This document shows, one piece after another, positions 7,216 to 10,652 of a stretch of 10,652 bases of DNA (positions are counted from its first letter, which is position 1; each line of letters starts with the position of its first letter). Origin of the DNA: Thermotogaceae bacterium (lineage in GTDB: Bacteria; Thermotogota; Thermotogae; Thermotogales; Thermotogaceae); the NCBI GenBank assembly GCA_021161105.1, contig JAGHBG010000057.1, positions 1-10,652 on the forward strand. Direction: 5' to 3'. The notes beneath the pieces are model-generated. The model searched no databases. It saw only the letters and a list, made by a program, of their open reading frames with translations, and had not been told where the DNA came from. The position numbers and the translations under genes were made by a program.

Positions 7216-7669
7216 GTTTTTGTTTTAAGTGGGAAAATTTACGAATGAAGCAACAGTTATTGATTCTTAAAACCAGTTTATTAACCAGTTCGAACCCAAC
7301 TCTCTCTCTTATTTTAAAAAGGAAAAACATCATTTTCATTAATTTCATTCAAGAATCTTTACACTTTACAGGGTTTCAGCACAGGCTGTGAAAAGAATCG
7401 AATTATACACGAAAAAATATCCCGCCTGTTTGGAACACCGTACTTTGGAAACACTCTTCTACGCGTTTAATAGCAAATCAAGATGGATCATGGAGATCAA
7501 ACATTTTCGAGCAAATCTCTAAAACCCAAACGCTTTTTACATGTCCATCATATGGAAGAGACATCCTTTTTGTATTGAATAGAATTGTATGTATCTTCTT
7601 CCTTGAGGGGGCTACACTTTATACCTATATATGAAGAAATATTTTTCACTTTTACTAACTTCTAAGAAC
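7216..7669. other. Intergenic region of about 450 bp between converging terminators
   Basis: No convincing gene lies between the hppA and groEL terminators. Small structures seen are a direct repeat of AACCAGTT (7271-7278 and 7283-7290), the palindrome GTTCGAAC (7288-7295), a bulged hairpin at 7374-7393, and two near copies of TTTGGAA(A)CAC (7429-7438 and 7444-7454). A nested imperfect inverted repeat lies around 7542-7566. A possible plus-strand promoter, TTGAGG (7603-7608) with a 17-bp spacer and TATATA (7626-7631), points toward the 3' end of groEL. Part of the region is an unusually open frame, listed separately. None of the structures matches a known RNA class that I can recognise. Confidence 0.6.
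7343..7579 (+). pseudogene. Possible decayed coding sequence or repeat fragment (open frame with one stop)
   Basis: Reading from 7343 on the plus strand, 59 codons run without a stop to TAA at 7520-7522. The same frame then stays open for 19 more codons to TAG at 7580-7582. There is no ATG near the beginning. The only candidate start is GTG at 7388, which would give 44 residues and has no proper ribosome site. The product (for example KKYPACLEHRTLETLFYAFN, then SRWIMEIKHFRANL) looks protein-like and is richer in G+C than its flanks. I do not recognise the family. A short gene remnant, a dispersed repeat that happens to be open, or chance are all possible. Confidence 0.25.
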
Positions 7670-7697
7670 AAAAAATCCCGCCCGGTTGGGCGGGATT
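7670..7697 (-). terminator. Strong intrinsic terminator of groES-groEL
   Basis: On the minus strand AATCCCGCCC (7697-7688) pairs perfectly with GGGCGGGATT (7683-7674) around a 4-nt AACC loop, and the T run continues to 7670. It begins 22 bp after the groEL stop codon. The plus-strand side of the hairpin is followed by ATTACTTTCATT, so termination is directed mainly at the minus strand. Confidence 0.93.
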
Positions 7698-7719
7698 ACT
7701 TTCATTCATTCAACCTATA

Positions 7720-9342
7720 TCAGTACTCTGGCATTTCTGGCATGTTGGCATTCTTCTTTTCCTCTGGCTTTTCAACTATAAGGACTTCTGTTGTAAGAAG
7801 CATTGCTGCTATTGATGCCGCATTCTGAAGAGCGCTTCTTGTAACCTTTGCAGGATCAATTATTCCAGCTTTGAACATGTCGGTGTATTCTCCCTTGAGT
7901 GCATCAAATCCGTAAGCTGGATCGTCTTTTTCAAGGACTTTTTCAACTATTATTGAACCATCGTATCCTGCGTTGAGAGCTATCTGTCTGATTGGTGCTT
8001 CAAGGGCCTTGTAGACTATCTTAGCACCAACTTTTTCGTCACCATCAAGCTCGTTTACTACCTTTTCAACGGCTTTCCTTGCTCTCAAAAGTGTTACTCC
8101 ACCACCAGCGACAATTCCTTCCTCAACGGCTGCTCTTGTTGCACTAAGAGCATCTTCAATTCTGTGTTTCTTTTCTTTGAGTTCCGTTTCGGTAGCAGCT
8201 CCAACCTTGATAACTGCGACTCCGCCTGCTAATTTTGCCATTCTTTCCTGGAGCGTTTCCTTTTCGTACTCAGAAGTTGTCTGTTCTATCTGAGCCTTTA
8301 TCTGTTCAATTCTCTTCTTTATAGAATCGGCGTTGCCCTTTCCACCAACGATTATTGTTTCGTCCTTTTTAATTCTTACAAGATCTGCTTTTCCAAGATC
8401 CTCAAGTGTGGCTTTTTCAAGAGTAAGTCCAAGCTCTTCACTGATTACCTGCCCTCCGGTAAGGATTGCTATATCCTGCAGCATTGCTTTTCTTCTTTCA
8501 CCAAATCCAGGAGCCTTGACTGCACAGCTCTCAAGAGTCCCTTTGAGTTTGTTGAGAACCAGAGTTGTAAGAGCTTCTCCTTCTACATCCTCAGCTATGA
8601 CGAGAAGTGGTTTTCCTGTCTGAGCAACTTTTTCAAGCACTGGAATAAGTGGTTTCACACTACTGAGTTTCTTATCAGTGATAAGGATGAATGGCTCTTT
8701 AAGCACAACTTCCATCTTTTCTGCATCGGTTACAAAGTATGGAGAAATGTACCCTCTATCGAATTGCATTCCTTCAGTGAATTCAACATATGTTTCCATT
8801 GTCTTGGAATCTTCTACTGTGATAACTCCATCTTCTCCAACCTTGTCCATTGCCTCCGCGATAAGGTTTCCAATCTCTGGATCATTGGCAGATATTGCCG
8901 CAACATGAGCAATATCGTCTCTTCCACTAAGCTTTTTAGCAACCTTTTTAATCTCTTCAACAGCAGCGTTAACCGCTTTTTCAATTCCTCTCTTGAGAAG
9001 TATCGGGTTTGCACCAGCTGCAACATTTTTAAAACCTTCCTTAACCATTGCCTGAGCAAGTACTGTAGCTGTTGTTGTTCCGTCACCAGCTACATCATTT
9101 GTTTTGGAAGCAACTTCCTTAACAAGCTGCGCACCAAGGTTTTCGAATTTATCCTCAAGTTCTATTTCCTTAGCTATGGAGACTCCATCATTGGTTATAG
9201 TTGGAGAGCCCCAACTCTTTTCTATAACAACATTTTTACCCTTTGGTCCAAGAGTAATCTTAACAGCGTTAGCTACCTTATCAACACCTCTTTCAAGAGC
9301 TCTTCTTGCTTCTTCATCAAACATCAAAATCTTTGCCGCCAT
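7720..9342 (-). CDS. groEL: Chaperonin GroEL (60 kDa, Cpn60)
   Basis: GroEL forms the tetradecameric ATP-driven folding chamber in the cytosol, capped by GroES. With the start chosen here it has 540 residues. Visible hallmarks are MAAKILMF at the N-terminus, TLGPKGKNVV (30-39), TNDGVS with D52, the nucleotide loop GDGTTTAT (86-93), the apical segment GYISPYFVT (197-205), the hydrolytic aspartate D397 in IEDALSATRAA, and the family signature AAVEEGIVAGGG (404-415). An upstream in-frame GTG at 9351 would add three residues, but it lies inside the ribosome site, so ATG at 9340-9342 is preferred. The C-terminus ends in NANMPEMPEY and lacks the Gly-Gly-Met repeats found in E. coli GroEL. It follows groES by 15 bp and is closed by its own terminator. 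Confidence 0.98.
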   Translation of the reverse strand: MAAKILMFDEEARRALERGVDKVANAVKITLGPKGKNVVIEKSWGSPTITNDGVSIAKEIELEDKFENLGAQLVKEVASKTNDVAGDGTTTATVLAQAMVKEGFKNVAAGANPILLKRGIEKAVNAAVEEIKKVAKKLSGRDDIAHVAAISANDPEIGNLIAEAMDKVGEDGVITVEDSKTMETYVEFTEGMQFDRGYISPYFVTDAEKMEVVLKEPFILITDKKLSSVKPLIPVLEKVAQTGKPLLVIAEDVEGEALTTLVLNKLKGTLESCAVKAPGFGERRKAMLQDIAILTGGQVISEELGLTLEKATLEDLGKADLVRIKKDETIIVGGKGNADSIKKRIEQIKAQIEQTTSEYEKETLQERMAKLAGGVAVIKVGAATETELKEKKHRIEDALSATRAAVEEGIVAGGGVTLLRARKAVEKVVNELDGDEKVGAKIVYKALEAPIRQIALNAGYDGSIIVEKVLEKDDPAYGFDALKGEYTDMFKAGIIDPAKVTRSALQNAASIAAMLLTTEVLIVEKPEEKKNANMPEMPEY

Positions 9343-9347
9343 GCTCT

Positions 9348-9357
9348 TCACCTCCCC
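9348..9357 (-). promoter_or_regulatory. Ribosome binding site that fixes the groEL start
   Basis: On the minus strand GGGGAGGTGA directly follows the groES TAA and lies 5 nt before ATG at 9342 (about 8 nt from the GGAGG core). The alternative GTG start at 9351-9349 is part of this same sequence and could not be used with it. This supports the 540-residue GroEL. Confidence 0.85.
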
Positions 9358-9633
9358 TTACTCTTCTATTTTTGCCAATATGTCTTCAGCATCAATGATG
9401 ATATAATCCTCATCATCGATCTTAATCTCGGTTCCTGAATATTTGGAATAAATAACCCTGTCACCTGCTTTAATATCAAGATCCTTTATATCTTCCCCCT
9501 CGCCAACAGCAATAACTTCTGCTTTCATAGGCTTTTCCTTTGCGCTGTCAGGAAGAACTATGCCTCCTTCTGTTTTTTCCTCTTCCTTAATAGGCTTTAT
9601 CAAGAGTCTGTCACCAAGTGGTATAACTTTCAT
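9358..9633 (-). CDS. groES: Co-chaperonin GroES (10 kDa, Cpn10)
   Basis: GroES forms the heptameric lid of the GroEL chamber. The 91 residues show the expected pattern: PLGDRLLIKPI at residues 5-15, the mobile loop with GGIVLPD (23-29) that contacts GroEL, KAEVIAVGEG in the core, the GDRVIYSKYSGTEIK strand, and the closing segment IIDAEDILAKIEE. The ATG at 9631-9633 has a very strong AGGAGGTGG site (about 9641-9649). It is the first gene of groES-groEL, 31 bp downstream of a CIRCE operator. Length and sequence are ordinary for the family. Confidence 0.97.
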   Translation of the reverse strand: MKVIPLGDRLLIKPIKEEEKTEGGIVLPDSAKEKPMKAEVIAVGEGEDIKDLDIKAGDRVIYSKYSGTEIKIDDEDYIIIDAEDILAKIEE

Positions 9634-9664
9634 CCCTTCTCCACCTCCTCAAATTTTTTATTTT

Positions 9665-9691
9665 TTAGCACTCTTATTATCCGACTGCTAA
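9665..9691 (-). promoter_or_regulatory. CIRCE operator (HrcA binding site) of groES-groEL
   Basis: TTAGCACTC (9665-9673), nine bases, then GACTGCTAA (9683-9691) fits the CIRCE consensus TTAGCACTC-N9-GAGTGCTAA at 17 of 18 arm positions. The single departure is C for G in the right arm at 9685. It overlaps the predicted transcription start of the downstream promoter and lies in the 5' leader of any upstream one. Repression by HrcA, relieved on heat shock, is the known role of this element; hrcA itself is not in the window. Confidence 0.95.
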
Positions 9692-9692
9692 A

Positions 9693-9721
9693 AATATACA
9701 CTCTGAAAAGTAATTAGTAAA
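9693..9721 (-). promoter_or_regulatory. Probable sigma-A promoter of groES-groEL
   Basis: On the minus strand TTTACT (9721-9716; 4/6 to TTGACA) is followed by a 17-bp spacer and TATATT (9698-9693; 5/6 to TATAAT). The predicted start, near 9686, lies within the CIRCE element, the usual arrangement for HrcA repression. Confidence 0.7.
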
Positions 9722-9736
9722 GTTTTATTGTGTGGA

Positions 9737-9745
9737 ATTATAGCA
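9737..9745 (-). promoter_or_regulatory. Possible second upstream promoter for groES (extended -10)
   Basis: The minus strand reads TGCTATAAT, a perfect extended -10 (TGnTATAAT), at 9745-9737. No -35 resembling TTGACA is seen at 17 bp. Its transcript would begin near 9730 and carry the CIRCE hairpin in the leader. It could give a second start for groES-groEL. Confidence 0.4.
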
Positions 9746-9770
9746 ATTTATTGAAAAATATTCCTAAATA

Positions 9771-10169
9771 TTATACCAAATTTTGTCTTTCCTTATAAAA
9801 TTGTTCTATTATCTTTATAACCTGGTGTACAGAAGAAGAGTAAAAAAGATTTGAAGATGTTCTTAAATCACTACTTCCAAATCCATCAATATTTTCCAGG
9901 TATCTACTGAAAAATTCAGAGAGTGTCTCCTCTATTTTTAATCCAACAAACATGTAGACACCTATTATTTTTGACTGAACTGTAAGCTGGTCTATATGCC
10001 AGTGAATTTTCTTACTTTTCGATAAATGTCTTTTTACTCTTCCTGTTAATGAATTCATAGCTGAACCAACATAAACGTAATACCCTGGCCTCAAAACGGT
10101 TTTCTTTGGCCTTAATATTTCTACTTCCCTTTCCAACTTTAAAATCAATATATAGCTCCCTTTATTCAT
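9771..10169 (-). CDS. DUF123 (GIY-YIG-like) family protein lacking the usual Cys/His residues
   Basis: The 132-residue protein matches DUF123, a GIY-YIG-like nuclease family common in archaea and thermophilic bacteria, where it may stand alone or be fused to endonuclease III. Seen are GSYILILKLE (4-13), PGYYVYVGSA (28-37, the GIY...YIG equivalent), the arginine-rich GRVKRHL (43-49), HWHIDQL (56-62) and GFGSSD (96-101). Family members usually continue SSD-C-x-C-x-x-H-LFY and have a Cys in the E-C motif before it. Here these positions are L102, T104, N107 and T82, so the usual Cys and His are missing. The start used is the ATG at 10167-10169, preceded by AAAGGGG. An upstream in-frame ATG (10187) would add six residues but has only a distant GGTGGTGA. 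The function of the family is not firmly established, and a degraded or altered site is likely here. Confidence 0.85.
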   Translation of the reverse strand: MNKGSYILILKLEREVEILRPKKTVLRPGYYVYVGSAMNSLTGRVKRHLSKSKKIHWHIDQLTVQSKIIGVYMFVGLKIEETLSEFFSRYLENIDGFGSSDLRTSSNLFYSSSVHQVIKIIEQFYKERQNLV

Positions 10170-10177
10170 GAACTCAG

Positions 10178-10184
10178 CCCCTTT
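10178..10184 (-). promoter_or_regulatory. Ribosome binding site that favours the internal ATG of the DUF123 gene
   Basis: AAAGGGG on the minus strand lies 8 nt before ATG 10169-10167. The upstream ATG at 10187 has its nearest purine-rich site (GGTGGTGA) about 13 nt away. The protein then begins MNKGSYIL, which matches where the conserved family region starts. Confidence 0.6.
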
Positions 10185-10187
10185 CAT

Positions 10188-10243
10188 AATAGGAATATTA
10201 TCACCACCAAAACTATGATAAACTCACTTGGGGAGGGGAGATT
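10188..10243. promoter_or_regulatory. Divergent promoter region between the DUF123 gene and the right-edge gene
   Basis: Candidate -10 boxes are TATGAT on the plus strand (10214-10219) and GATAAT on the minus strand (10202-10197). Neither has a recognisable -35 at 16-18 bp. GGGGAGGGGAG (10230-10240) is the ribosome site of the plus-strand gene. No operator-like palindrome is seen. Confidence 0.35.
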
Positions 10244-10652
10244 ATGACAGATAGAATCAACAAAGCTTTTTTAAGAAATCTGGCAGAGCTTCATGCTACT
10301 TCTGTCAAGTACTTAGAATATTTAAAATGGAGCGAAAAGAAAAAAGATGAGATCACCTCTCATTTATCCAGGACGGCTTTTCCAAAAATAAAAGATGATG
10401 AAGTGTGCTTATTTGAAGGCTGGTTTAATGGAGAGAGTCTTGTAAAAATTGACAGTAAGCTTTATGGGCAGTTAAATGAGCTTCAAAAAAAGGTCGTTAT
10501 AAACACCCTCTGCGATGGAAAAATTCATGAAATAACTGTTGAAACAGTCCCAAGAAGTCTTTTTGGAATGCCCACCGATGAAGTTAGGCATATCTATTCA
10601 AGAATTGCCGTCTATGACGAAGAGATGTTAAATGTTATATATTATCTGAGAG
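10244..10652 (+). CDS. Unidentified protein, 3' end cut by the window (136 codons seen)
   Basis: ATG at 10244-10246 follows an excellent GGGGAGGGGAG ribosome site (10230-10240), and the frame is open to the window edge. The visible part begins MTDRINKAFLRNLAELHATS and is helical and charged, with a KWSEKKKDEI stretch. It then shows alternating strand-like segments (DEVCLFEGWFNGESLVKI, KKVVINTLCDGKIHEITVE) and ends near VYDEEMLNVIYYLR. There is no signal peptide, membrane helix or motif that I recognise, so no function is proposed. It is divergent from the DUF123 gene, with 74 bp between the start codons. Codon use resembles that of the neighbouring genes, and the ribosome site makes it very likely to be a real gene. 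Confidence 0.85.
   Translation, partial: MTDRINKAFLRNLAELHATSVKYLEYLKWSEKKKDEITSHLSRTAFPKIKDDEVCLFEGWFNGESLVKIDSKLYGQLNELQKKVVINTLCDGKIHEITVETVPRSLFGMPTDEVRHIYSRIAVYDEEMLNVIYYLR

Noticed and set aside
7288..7300. tRNA T-loop-like GTTCGAACCC
   Set aside because: The flanking bases do not form a T-stem on either strand, and no acceptor or anticodon arm can be drawn; it is just a short palindrome.
7160..7348. 62-codon minus-strand frame downstream of hppA
   Set aside because: It contains the whole hppA terminator and overlaps the hppA end; no ribosome site.
7429..7454. Two near copies of TTTGGAA(A)CAC as the start of a CRISPR array
   Set aside because: Only two short, unequal copies 15 bp apart; no repeat-spacer periodicity.
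7631..7828. 65-codon plus-strand frame near the groEL terminator
   Set aside because: It reads straight through the terminator hairpin and into antisense groEL, with the purine-rich site too far from its ATG.
8764..9438. 224-codon plus-strand frame opposite groEL and groES
   Set aside because: It is the antisense shadow of two strongly conserved genes, with low-complexity Ser/Phe/Asn content and no ribosome site.
9757..9772. AATATT/AATATT hairpin at the DUF123 gene end as a terminator
   Set aside because: The stem has only A-T pairs, overlaps the stop codon, and would form too weakly to be called.

Overview
This is an AT-rich bacterial window. It most resembles a member of the Thermotogota (a Thermotoga, Pseudothermotoga or Kosmotoga-like anaerobe). 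The reasons are a membrane pyrophosphatase of the K+-dependent, Na+-pumping type known from Thermotoga maritima, strong GGAGG(TGA) ribosome sites before nearly every gene, a groES-groEL operon under a CIRCE element, a short 651-residue FeoB, and a DUF123 protein typical of thermophiles. This assignment is inference; no rRNA or other marker gene is present.

Layout. (1) 19-2760, minus strand: a ferrous iron uptake operon in the order feoA (a tandem double-FeoA protein), feoB, and a small four-helix membrane protein whose start overlaps the feoB stop (ATGA). (2) 2761-2842: an 82-bp divergent control region. (3) 2843-4713, plus strand: a DUF47/PhoU-like accessory protein followed after 14 bp by a PiT-family phosphate permease. 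(4) 4714-5009: a gap holding a weak hairpin terminator and, just downstream, a promoter with an extended -10 and an overlapping small palindrome. (5) 5010-7172, plus strand: the membrane pyrophosphatase hppA, closed by a strong terminator. (6) 7216-7669: about 450 bp without a convincing gene, lying between two converging terminators and containing an unusually open but interrupted reading frame that may be a decayed gene or repeat. (7) 7670-9721, minus strand: groES-groEL with promoter, CIRCE operator and terminator. (8) 9771-10169, minus strand: a DUF123 (GIY-YIG-like) protein missing its usual Cys/His residues. (9) 10244 to the right edge, plus strand: an unidentified gene cut by the window end.

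How the genes fit together. FeoA/FeoB import Fe2+, and the small coupled membrane protein may be a local accessory. DUF47-PiT import phosphate, and HppA hydrolyses pyrophosphate to phosphate while pumping ions, so the central plus-strand block has a phosphate/pyrophosphate theme, although hppA appears to have its own promoter. GroES/GroEL form the chaperonin, under probable HrcA control.

No clearly new multi-gene system is visible. The points most worth a second look are the fused FeoA, the FeoB-coupled membrane protein, the non-canonical DUF123 protein, the open-frame remnant between the two terminators, and two start-site corrections (groEL and the DUF123 gene).
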